Origin: Undaria pinnatifida
Lineage: Eukaryota > Sar > Phaeophyceae > Laminariales > Alariaceae
Reading direction: 5' to 3'
DNA: 64,000 bases
NCBI GenBank assembly: GCA_012845835.1
Contig: JABAKD010000017.1
Coordinates: forward strand, 7,711,600-7,775,599
The notes beneath the pieces are model-generated. The model did not search any database. It worked only from the letters and a program-made list of their open reading frames with translations, and was not told the DNA's origin. This document shows positions 11,507 to 20,501 of this stretch, one piece after another. Position numbers and translations under genes: made by a program. Numbering within the stretch: the stretch's first letter is position 1; the number at the start of each line of letters is the position of its first letter.

Positions 11507-12254
11507 TAAAATACACTCCAGCTGTGAGATCGAAGATTTTATCGAAACTCATCTTTGCAAGCTGTGTGTGATACTCCGATCGCGCGTATTACGGGTGGAC
11601 ATTGTGTGTCCTCATTAAGGAAATAGGTCAGCGAATCCCCTTGCAACTACACAGTGTAGCTATCAGGGTCAACGGAGAGATGTTAGTCAGTCTGTGCCGT
11701 TTTTGAGGGGGACAAAATCTGACATATGTGGAAGGAAATGCATTAGTTTATCAAGCGAATCCTGTAAGTCGAATAACCGGTGGGGGGAGGGCGGGAGGGC
11801 GGAATTTTTAATGACGTGGGGGCCTGGGTTCAATCAAGAGGGAGGGGACGGGGGGCACGGGCGGGCAGCTCAATCTGTGCGTGAAAACTATATATCCTAT
11901 CATCTAAGTCGTACACCCAGAGTGAGGAGAAAGCGGAGCGTTCGAAGCGGGGGGGGGGGGGCGAAAGGGTTTTTAAACAACATGTTCAGGTCGCGTAGAT
12001 GTAGGGGTTTGCGTTACCCGTGGTGCTAGGTCTAAGCGATGGTGCTGGTGGTGGAGAAGGAGGGGGCGTTGGGGAGGAAGGGGGATTGCAGCAGCGGCGG
12101 GGGGGGGGGGGGTTGCAGCACAGGCATGGATGTCTCTAGAAAGATAAAATGAGGTGGTATCAAGTGCGTGGAAGTTTTTATTACTCTGGCAGATTTCTCT
12201 GTTAGGTGGGGTGTTTGAGCAAGAGGGACCAGGAAAAAAAAAAAAAATGGGGGG
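11507..12254 (+). mobile_element. Family A element, truncated left half
   Basis: Starts at TAAAATACACTCCAGCTG and follows the family A module order: the terminal block, the GTGTAGCTATCAGGGTCAAC block, the poly-G junctions, TAGATGTAGGGGTTTGC, GTCTAAGCGATGGTG, GGCATGGATGTCTC and GGTGGGGTGTTTGAGCAAG. It breaks off after a poly-A/poly-G run near 12254. No right end is present. Confidence 0.78.
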
Positions 12255-13400
12255 GGTATACTAAATGATGCATTCCCAATGTCTGATATAAAACTCTAAC
12301 TTATTTTCGTCAACAGAACCAACCTCAAGATTGTCAATTGTATGTACTTACCAACATAGCCAACCTCACGCTTGCAAAATTAAATAATTAGTACCAGGTA
12401 ACAACATTATGACTGGTGTCCCAATTCATCTGCCTCTTACTGTCTAGTACGTACCCATGAAATATAGCCGTGAACCAAATGAACCAATCTTTTTGTGTTT
12501 CCCTTTCGTACACAGGTACTTCAATCAACATATCATGGAAAAACATCTACACAAAAAATGTGCAAAGCACTTGTACATTCAGTCGGTCATTGTTCTTTGC
12601 TTCAACCTTCGTTGTGTGCGGGTTTGAGCTCCGCTCTTTGTGCTAGTATCGTCCCGTAGTGACTGAGGTGAACCAAAGAACCTTAGTGACATGTTCAAGC
12701 GCATTGCTAAGCTGTTCAGGTGCTAAAAGACTGTAAGACTTCCTTCATCTGCGGCAAACATACAGATGAATATTTGGTGACGAAAGAGTGTAATATACTC
12801 GAGTGATTCAAATAGACCGAAACGATGTGCGGTCCAAGAAAAACGATAATGATATGTCATGGATGGGATGCAAGCAGCAATATCGCAGCGATCATAACCA
12901 GTCAGGAAGGACGGGACGGACTGGATATAAGCAACTGCTGCTGTGCACTGCCTATACGAAGGAAGCGCTATTTGAAGTATACCACAACATGCTGATGATG
13001 CTTACTAGTCATGCTCACACCTCGTCGACTCACAAGTCATGCTCACAACTCGTTGATTTTCCATTATGAGTAGTGTACTTCCAATTCGTGGACTCTTCAG
13101 ATGACCTGACTCAGTAACCTAGTTAGTGCAAACATCCAGTGTAGTTAACAGATGATAAAATGCATTCCACATGCGGGGAAACAACTTCGCAACTTTTGCA
13201 TGATAACACGACTCAGAAATATAAATGGTATCATCTTAAGATTAATATTTAGTACGATCAGCTGCTGTTGTAACCAAAACTCTTTCGTGCTAGAATGAAA
13301 CCGAAAAAATGAGAGAGCGGATTCCAGGAAATAGAATCATTTACAAAAAAATAACTGTTTTCACGCGTACATAATAATAGCTGTAGTTAATGTGTTATGG
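12255..13400. other. Stretch with no supportable gene
   Basis: AT-rich sequence with short overlapping frames and no recognisable motif. Confidence 0.4.
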
Positions 13401-13407
13401 ATAAATC

Positions 13408-13545
13408 GTTTTTTGAATCGTGGGTTCGTGTCTCACCGACTCCCGTAGTTTCTTTTTTTTTACCGTGGGACTTTTACATGTATAATATTTTGGTGACAAC
13501 ATATCCATTTGGGGCCGCGGGTCCGAGTCCAACAGACTCCCGCCC
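13408..13545 (+). repeat. Family E: two tRNA B-box-like repeat units
   Basis: Two units each contain a T-arm-like block (GGGTTCGTGTCTCACCGACT and GGGTCCGAGTCCAACAGACT), then CCCG and a T-rich tail. The units are separated by GGGACTTTTACATGTATAAT and TGGTGACAACATATC. GGTTCGANNCC is the RNA polymerase III B-box core. The same unit is tandemly repeated at 24130-24445. Confidence 0.6.
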
Positions 13546-13550
13546 ATTTT

Positions 13551-13883
13551 GTTTTTGTTTGTTTGTTTGTTTGTTTGTTTGTTTGTTTGTTTGTTTGTTT
13601 GTTTGTTTGTTTGTTTGTTTGTTTGTTTGTTTGTTTGTTTGTTTGTTTGTTTGTTTGTTTGTTTGTTTGTTTGTTTGTTTGTTTGTTTGTTTGTTTGTTT
13701 GTTTGTTTGTTTGTTTGTTTGTTTGTTTGTTTGTTTGTTTGTTTGTTTGTTTGTTTGTTTGTTTGTTTGTTTGTTTGTTTGTTTGTTTGTTTGTTTGTTT
13801 GTTTGTTTGTTTGTTTGTTTGTTTGTTTGTTTGTTTGTTTGTTTGTGTGTTTGTTTGCTTGTTTGTTTGTCTGTTTGCTTGTT
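13551..13883. repeat. (TTTG)n microsatellite, about 70 copies
   Basis: A nearly pure GTTT tetranucleotide run of about 290 bp with imperfect ends. Its translation in any + frame gives an endless FVCL peptide. That is a simple-repeat artefact and not a gene. Confidence 0.99.
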
Positions 13884-14360
13884 TTTTTTGTTTTTTTTTC
13901 GCTTGTTTGTTTGTTTCGGGTTTTCGTGTGTTTTGTTCTTTTTCAGAATGGAATTTTTATATTATAAAAATTAAAATACACTCCAGCTGTGAGATCGAAG
14001 ATTTCGTCGAAACTCATCTTTGCAAGCTGTGTGTGATACTCCGATCGCGCGCATTACGAGTTGTGTGTCCTCATTAAGGATATAGGTCGGCGACTCCCCT
14101 TACAACTACAGTGTAGCTATCAGGGTCAACAGGATGATTTTAGTCAGTCTGTGCGCGGAAACTATAAAACCCGTTTTTGAGGGGGACAAAATCTGACAGC
14201 TAGCTGTGAAGGGAAAGGGGGGCCTGGTTTTGATCAAAAGCGAGCGGGTTTGGAGAGGGGCGGGGGGGGGGGGGGGAAAGGGGCAATTTGTGCATGTAAG
14301 CTCTAAATCCTTTCGAGGGGATACATCTGACGGTTTTGGCACCAGGATATTATTGGGGGC

Positions 14361-14391
<31 letters not shown>

Positions 14392-14613
14392 GGGGCGGGG
14401 GGGAAGTGGAAGGGGGGGGGGGGGGCAGCTCAATATGTGCCTGGAAACTATACATTATTTTGAGGGGATAAATGTGACATTTTTGGAGATAATACATCAG
14501 TTTATCATGTATATCCTGGGGTAAGTCGTACAATCAGTGAGTAAAGAGAGGGTGGAGTGTTCGAGGGGGTGGGGTTGGGATGGGTTGGGGGGGGAGGGGG
14601 GAGGGTGGGGGGC

Positions 14614-14652
<39 letters not shown>

Positions 14653-14665
14653 GGAAGGGCTTTAG

Positions 14666-15380
14666 GTGAGGGGTTTGTTATACGTGTGGTGTTAGGTCTA
14701 GGCGAAGGTGCGGGTGATGGGGAAGAAGGGGGCGTTCGAGGCGGGGGGGGGGGAGGGGGGGGGGGGGGGGAACACAGCGGCATGGATGGCTCTCGAAAGA
14801 TAATGAGGTGATATCCTGTGCGTGAAGTGTTATTAATGTGGCGGATTTCGATTTTTGGTGGGGCGTTTGAGTAAGGGAGAGCAAGAGAGGGAGGGGGGGA
14901 GTTTTTTTAGGAGGTTTAGGTCACAAATAATATTCAAATACACTTCGGCTGTGACATCAAAGATATGTATCAGCTTGTTATACGCGTGGTGCTAGGTCTA
15001 GGCGATCGTGCAGGTGGTCGGGAAAGAGGGGGCGTTGGAGGGGGGGGAGGGGGGACACAGCGGCATGGATGGCTCTCGAAAGATAATGAGGTGATATCCT
15101 GTGCGTGAAGTGTTTATTAATGTGGCGGATTTCGATATTTGGTGGGGCGTTTGAGTTAGGGACAGCAGGAGGGGGGGGGAGGGGGGGGGGGGGGGGGGGG
15201 TTCAGGAAGTTTAGGTCACAAATAATATTCAATACACTTCAGTTGTGAGATCAAAGATATGTATCAGCTTGTTATACGCGTGGTGCTAGGTCTAGGCGAT
15301 CGTGTAGGTGGTCGGAAAAGAGGGGGCGTTGTGGAAGGGGGGGGGGGGGGGGGGGGTTGGGGGGAAAATATTTGAAAACT
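14666..15380 (+). repeat. Tandem array of the family A internal unit (about 270-300 bp, 2-3 copies)
   Basis: Each unit runs: GTTATACGCGTGGTGCTAGG, GGGGGCGTT, poly-G, CAGCGGCATGGATGGCTCTC, GATAATGAGGTGATATCC, GTGGCGGATTTCGAT, poly-G, GTTTAGGTCACAAATAATAT, and finally ATACACTTCGGCTGTGA or a close variant. That last block is a diverged copy of the element's own terminus (ATACACTCCAGCTGTGA). Units start at about 14680, 14977 and 15269; the third is partial and passes into a related module. Confidence 0.8.
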
Positions 15381-15609
15381 ACGTCATGGATGGTCAGAAA
15401 GATAATGACGTGATATCAACTGCGTATAGGTGTTTATTACTCAGGCCGATTTTGATTGTGAGTGGGGCGTTTGGACAGACTAGGCGGAAGGGGGGGGGGG
15501 ATCGGGGGACGGAGGGGCGGGGGGGGGAAGGGTCGGGGTTTGTTATGAAAAAGAGGTCAGTGGAGGGGGCGGGACATTTCAATATGTGCGCGGATATTAT
15601 ATGTATTAG

Positions 15610-15968
15610 ATCACTACTACTGTCTTCATACCCCCGATGTAGACCAAAACCCGCCACTATGGTGCAAAAGAACAAAATAGTAAGACCACGCCCACGCAGA
15701 GAAAACTTACCTACGCACTCCACCACAAGTCCCAACAACCCTGACCAAGTCATCCATCCGCAAACCATCTACCATACATATGGTAGAGCAATGTAGTGGA
15801 AACTACAGCAATAAATTTACAAAGAAGATGTGATGTTAGATCTACTTCAAATCTCCCACCTAAAGTAAAAATACCAACACCAATCATTGTAGTGGAGGAA
15901 AACATTTGTTTTTTAATGGAAAAAAAAAGAACCCCTCCATGAGAAAAATTTCACCCACATAGTATAAT
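15610..15968 (+). mobile_element. Family B repeat nested inside family A element 1
   Basis: Matches 24825-25310 over most of its length: CACTACTAC-GTCTTCAT, CCAAAACCCGCCACTA, GAGAAAACTTAC, AACCCTGACCAAG, ATCCGCAAACCATC, GATGTTAGAT and CCCACATAGTATA occur in the same order. It lies in the middle of the family A element and ends where the family A right-arm module (CATGCACAGATTGAGCTG) resumes. Confidence 0.7.
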
Positions 15969-16190
15969 GTATTGTTTCCATGCACAGATTGAGCTGTCCC
16001 ACCCGCCCCACCCCCGCCCCCCCACCCCCCCACCCCCCCCCCCCCCACCTCCCATGATAAACTGATGGATTTTTTTTTTTTTTTTCTCCCAAAACCGTCA
16101 GATTCATCCCCTTAAAGGATTTATAGCTTCTACACACTAATTGCCCGGCCGTCCTTCTCCCGCCCCCTTCCCTTTCCCCCACCTCAAACC

Positions 16191-16690
16191 NNNNNNNNNN
16201 NNNNNNNNNNNNNNNNNNNNNNNNNNNNNNNNNNNNNNNNNNNNNNNNNNNNNNNNNNNNNNNNNNNNNNNNNNNNNNNNNNNNNNNNNNNNNNNNNNNN
16301 NNNNNNNNNNNNNNNNNNNNNNNNNNNNNNNNNNNNNNNNNNNNNNNNNNNNNNNNNNNNNNNNNNNNNNNNNNNNNNNNNNNNNNNNNNNNNNNNNNNN
16401 NNNNNNNNNNNNNNNNNNNNNNNNNNNNNNNNNNNNNNNNNNNNNNNNNNNNNNNNNNNNNNNNNNNNNNNNNNNNNNNNNNNNNNNNNNNNNNNNNNNN
16501 NNNNNNNNNNNNNNNNNNNNNNNNNNNNNNNNNNNNNNNNNNNNNNNNNNNNNNNNNNNNNNNNNNNNNNNNNNNNNNNNNNNNNNNNNNNNNNNNNNNN
16601 NNNNNNNNNNNNNNNNNNNNNNNNNNNNNNNNNNNNNNNNNNNNNNNNNNNNNNNNNNNNNNNNNNNNNNNNNNNNNNNNNNNNNNNNNN
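16191..16690. other. Assembly gap of exactly 500 N
   Basis: Five hundred undetermined bases, probably a fixed-size placeholder. The gap lies in the poly-C side of the family A element, where homopolymer runs would hinder assembly. The true size is unknown. Confidence 0.99.
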
Positions 16691-16976
16691 CCCCCCCAAC
16701 CCATTCCCAACCCACCCCCCGAACACTCCACCCTCTCTCTACTCACTGATTGTACGACTTACCCCAGGATATACATGATAAACTGATGCATTATTTCCAA
16801 AACCGTTACATGTATCACCTCAAATTAATGTATAGTTTCCACGCACATATTGAGCTGCCCCACACGCCCCACCCCCGCCCCAACCCCCCGCCCCCCAATA
16901 ATAAACTGGTGGCCAAACCGTCAGATTTATCCCTTGAAAGGATGTATAACTTACACGCACAAACTGCCCCCCCCTT

Positions 16977-17014
<38 letters not shown>

Positions 17015-17372
17015 AAGCTTGCTCGCTTTTGATCGAAACCAGGCCCCCACGTCCTTCAAAACTTCGCCCCGCCCCCTCACCTGGTATTCGACTTACAAGA
17101 TTCACTTGATAAAAGGATACATTTTCCTCCACAGCTGTCAGATTTTGTCCCCCTCAGAAACGGGTTTTATAGTTTCCGCGCACAGACTGACTAAAATCAC
17201 CCTGTTGACCCTGATAGCTACACTGTAGTTGTAAGGGGAGTCGCCGGCCTATATCCTTAATGAGGACACATAACTCGTAATGCGCGCGATCGGAGTATCA
17301 CACACAGCTTGCAAAGATGAGTTTCGACGAAATCTTCGATCTCACAGCTGGAGTGTATTTTCATCTATTATA

Positions 17373-17725
17373 ATAACTATCAAAACTCTGTATTCTTACT
17401 CCTCCCGATATTAAAGCGGGGGGACGAAAAGCAAAGTAAACCACCTACCTTACATATTAGAGAACAGTACTGTGGAAACGTCAATAATACATTTATAAAA
17501 CAGATTTGATGCTAGATCTAGCTCGAAATTTCCCACCTCTAGTAAAAAGACCAACGCGCACTATCCAATAAAATGGACAAAAAATAGGACCCCTCTCAAT
17601 AAAAAACTCGCCCATGTAATATATTACAAGTAACAACAACGCAGCTTGCGATAATGAGTATTGACCCGAAATTCGTCGAACTCGCGGCTGACGCCATAAA
17701 AGTATCGTGTATGAAATGTCCAAGA
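17373..17725 (+). mobile_element. Family B repeat adjoining the right end of family A element 1
   Basis: Matches 29884-30210: TCTGTATTC-TACTCCTCCC, GATCTAGCTCGAAATT-CCCAC, TGGACAAAAAATAGGACCCC, TATATTACAA, and a terminal block with GAGTATTGACC, AAATTCGTCGAACTC and GGCTG. This last block is a diverged form of the family A terminus read outward. Confidence 0.7.
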
Positions 17726-18712
17726 CTATGGAGTCGGCCCCACGACGTAGTTTAAGTGACCCAGAACTTTTAATGGAGAGAACCTAAGTGCATTCCGTTG
17801 CCGCTTTTCGCCTCTTATGAGTCTATCCATTTGGGTATTTCTTGGGTATTTTTCAACAACAACTACAGAATTTTTGAAGTTGCAGAGGCCTACTAGTATT
17901 GGAACTGATCCAGGATTGTGATATTGTTCAAAATTGGATAAAAAATGCTTATAATTAAAGCATTGTCTTGAAAATTAAACTAACATTACAGTAACAGATC
18001 CATTATTACCATTCCCAAAAGTTATCTGAAGAAAACCGTCTATATAATTGGCGGTTGATGTGATTTTCAAATCATAAAATCTGTATGAAACCTATGTTTG
18101 AAAATGAAACTGACCTTATTAGAATATTTTCATGAAATATACATACGGGAATAACCCTTCCCCTCCCCCAGCGAGACTACACGCGTACACCAGCTAAGAG
18201 CTGATGCACGTCACATGTGATATCATATACAATAGGTTAAACAGGTTTCGACCCTCGCACCCGTAAACGAGGAAAGCGGCAGCACGGATTCACGATCATT
18301 ATTATTGAGGACGGCCGATCAAGAAAGTTACTGATGCTTACGGGAGCTTCTACATCTATACAAGTACGAGCAGACGCATCAGACGACGGACTACGAGTAC
18401 TTCGTTGAACTGGCGGTGAGTGAGTGAGCAAATCTAGAGGACCCTACGCACTCAATCCGAGCAATTGAAGCTAGAGAGCTGTGATCGAGGTACCCAGAGG
18501 TATAGACGCCACCACAACACAGGTTGAACCATATTAAACACCCTCGCTCACGGGACCGTAAGAGCCCAACTCAAAACCTTGATATACTCGAGTAAACAAC
18601 TGCTGAAAGTTGCCTCGATTTCAAAGCGTCTCGTTCTGAGCAACAGCGGTGCAGAGGCAACTCTCGACAGTACAAGATACTGTCTTTTATTAAAGCTGTG
18701 ACCTCTAATTCA
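17726..18712. other. Stretch with no supportable gene
   Basis: AT-rich to about 18170, then mixed composition. No coding signal is seen. It could include the upstream flank of the copia element. Confidence 0.4.
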
Positions 18713-18862
18713 AGGACTTCACGTGTGATCATCGTGATACACATACCAAAGTTCGGTCCCAACGCACCTCTCATTGGGTGCGGACAAGGTCGTCATGTGT
18801 GATCACCGTGATTGACGGACCAAAATTCGAGCCCAACGCACCTCTCATTGAGAGTGCGGGCC
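18713..18862 (+). repeat. Diverged tandem duplication, two units of about 73 bp
   Basis: CAAGGACTTCACGTGTGATC and CAAGGTCGTCATGTGTGATC begin the two units. Both end with CCCAACGCACCTCTCATTG. It lies upstream of the copia element and might belong to its 5' region, but it has no counterpart near 23.6 kb. Confidence 0.75.
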
Positions 18863-19204
18863 AAAGGAGTGACTTCTGAGAAAAGACTCGCCAACATCTA
18901 AGCGACAAGCTTTATCAAGAGAAACTCCCGGCAGTAGAGTAGCTGTAGACTCTTATCATGAAGGCGACTAGTGCAAGCGAGCACCCCGAACCCAGCAGCA
19001 TCAAGAGGTACATCGTACTGCTGTATTTTTTGTTTTTAATGTTTTTCGGAAATCTCCATAACGCCTTCGATTTCTACACAAACACCACTACTGCACTCGA
19101 AACACCTGTTTAATACAGCAGCTCTCATCATACGTGCGGCGGGGATACTGATACTACTACACTGCTGTACAAGTACCGATGTCCTCCAAGGCATCTGAAC
19201 GAAC

Positions 19205-19306
19205 TGCTATCACAAGTGATCTAAACAGACACTTCGGTGCCACCTCTGCATCTCTTCGCATAGAAGACAGAGCCTCCACACAAGTATTGTGTTCACAGGA
19301 TATTCA
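19205..19306 (+). repeat. Left LTR remnant of the copia element
   Basis: About 95 bp align with 23816-23911, including AACAGACACTTCGGTGCCAC, CTCTGCATCT, ATAGAAGACAG and GCCTCCACACAA. They end in TATTCA, consistent with an LTR end in CA. The alignment does not extend further left. A TATATAAA box at 19331-19338 lies outside the matched part, so the true LTR may be longer than what still matches. Confidence 0.7.
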
Positions 19307-19330
19307 TAGGTTATGAGATTTCAGCCTTCT

Positions 19331-19338
19331 ATATAAAC
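19331..19338 (+). promoter_or_regulatory. TATA-box-like sequence upstream of copia gag
   Basis: TATATAAA lies about 225 bp before the gag ATG and just after the matched LTR segment. It suits the promoter of the retroelement, though by sequence alone a TATA word is weak evidence in this AT-variable region. Confidence 0.35.
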
Positions 19339-19423
19339 ATCGATCGGCACCAAGCGACATCTCATTGAAGTTTGTCGCATCTTCCGGGAAGTTTGAGAGA
19401 AACCTTCATTAAGCCAGCTACAG

Positions 19424-19560
19424 CATCAGCATCAGCATCACCATCAGCGATCAGCATCAGCATCAGCATCAGCGATCAGCGATCAGTATCAGCGTTAGCA
19501 TCAGCATCAGTATCAGCACCAGCATCAGCGATCAGCATCACCATCACCATCACCATCACC
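19424..19560 (+). repeat. Degenerate (CATCAG/CATCAC)n tract before gag
   Basis: CATCAG, CATCAC and GATCAG hexamers fill the segment just before the ATG at 19561. The reading frame stays open through it (serine-alanine and isoleucine-threonine repeats). The repeat is more likely leader than protein, because a good ATG follows it directly. Confidence 0.85.
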
Positions 19561-20148
19561 ATGGGAGAGTCCACGACAGCAGGTGATGCGGTGGACAAGC
19601 TCGTTAGAGCTATCGACGGTATATTTAATGAGCTAACGTTCGACGTATGGAAACACACGGCTCAGTCCGTGATAAGTATGCGTCATGCCGGGATCTCTAA
19701 TATCCTGGAAGGGCGTCCTTGCCCCGAGCCCGAACTAATTAGTCCACGTCCGTCTTCTAGAGGAAGTAGGCCTTCACGAGCTGTAACTCGCAGCCAGGCC
19801 GCTGACGAAACGGACGCTCAGTCCGGGGAAACACCCTTGGCTGACAGAGCAGAAAATGTACAGCCAGACGCAGGGAGTACTCCTGTGCAGACGGCGCATC
19901 TGCTGCCATCATCTTCAGGATATTCTACACTCCCAGCCGCAACATCAGTGTTATGGGCCACAGATGACAACATCTCAAATTTGAAAGACATCAAGCACTG
20001 GAACCGCGACAACCGTGTTCTGTTCGACTTCTTGTTCCTAAGCACATCGGGAGCTGCGGCCAGCTTTCTTCTACAATTCAAGCCCATACGAGGTGAACTT
20101 GCAAATGGGAAGGCTGCTCGGGATGGTATGGTGAAAAAAAAAACATAA
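19561..20148 (+). pseudogene. gag: Copia gag, N-terminal part (broken)
   Basis: Gag would form the structural core of the retroelement particle. The chosen start is the ATG right after the hexamer tract. After a low-complexity polar region comes a copia-gag-like block (KHWNRDNRVLFDFLFLSTS, about residues 143-161), where the usual pattern is a tryptophan followed by a hydrophobic helix. The frame runs into an A10 tract (about 20134-20143) and stops at TAA 20146-20148. The matching continuation is in the next frame, so this is a frameshift in or near a homopolymer. Either real decay or a sequencing length error is possible. Confidence 0.7.
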
Positions 20149-20458
20149 TTCCACCCGCCAACGTAGACATATACTCAAAAAACAACTATCGCATATGGTC
20201 ATGACGGATGGGCAAGACCCAGACGTGTTTATAAATGAAGTATACTATTTACGGGATGAAATGGTGGACATGGGAGATGTATTCGACGATGGCGGCATAT
20301 TGGACATAGTGCTTGAAGGAGTCACGGCTGAATACCTGCAAATAAATATAGCGCCGAAGCAGATGATGACTTGAGTTAAATCGACTTACGACGCGTATGA
20401 AAATACGTGGAAGTTTAGTGAGCTAAAGCTTTATTTCTCTCCATCCGCCGAAGGATAA
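20144..20458 (+). pseudogene. gag: Copia gag, middle part (shifted frame, internal stop)
   Basis: This frame continues gag after the A10 tract. It includes DPDVFINEVYYLRDEM and ILDIVLEGVTAEYLQI, which fit the copia-gag pattern of a 'dp..fi.e...lr.el' helix followed by 'i...L.glp.eY'. A TGA at 20372-20374 interrupts it; the same frame then stays open (STYDAYENTW) to a TAA at about 20456-20458, next to an A17 tract (20463-20480). The knuckle-bearing continuation lies in the third frame beyond that tract. Confidence 0.65.
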
Positions 20459-20501
20459 AGAAGAAAAAAAAAAAAAAAAAGACTTCACACTTGACCGAGC
20501 T

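Larger units (their letters stand above)
13961..17372. mobile_element. Family A element 1: near-complete large inverted-repeat element
   Basis: The left end (13961-14200) and right end (about 17125-17372) are near-exact inverted copies: ACACTCCAGCTGTGAGATCG on the left, its complement CGATCTCACAGCTGGAGTGT on the right. Both run inward through the GATCGCGCGCATTACGAG, GTAGCTATCAGGGTCAACAG and GGGGGACAAAATCTGACAGC blocks. Poly-G runs fill the left arm and poly-C runs the right arm, so the whole element can fold back on itself. Internally it holds about 270-bp tandem units, a nested family B copy and a 500-N gap. No transposase-like protein is seen, so it looks non-autonomous. Total span is about 3.4 kb, including the gap. 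Confidence 0.85.

Noticed and set aside
13397-14077. Long open frame with endless FVCL peptide
   Set aside because: It is the translation of the (TTTG)n microsatellite, open in all three + frames.
14505-14811. Glycine-rich or proline-rich 'proteins' in the G/C-run areas
   Set aside because: Poly-G and poly-C runs give such peptides on every copy of family A. No conserved protein domain accompanies them.
15913-16749. Long open frames on both strands around 16.2-16.7 kb
   Set aside because: They consist of undetermined residues from the 500-N gap with short flanks.
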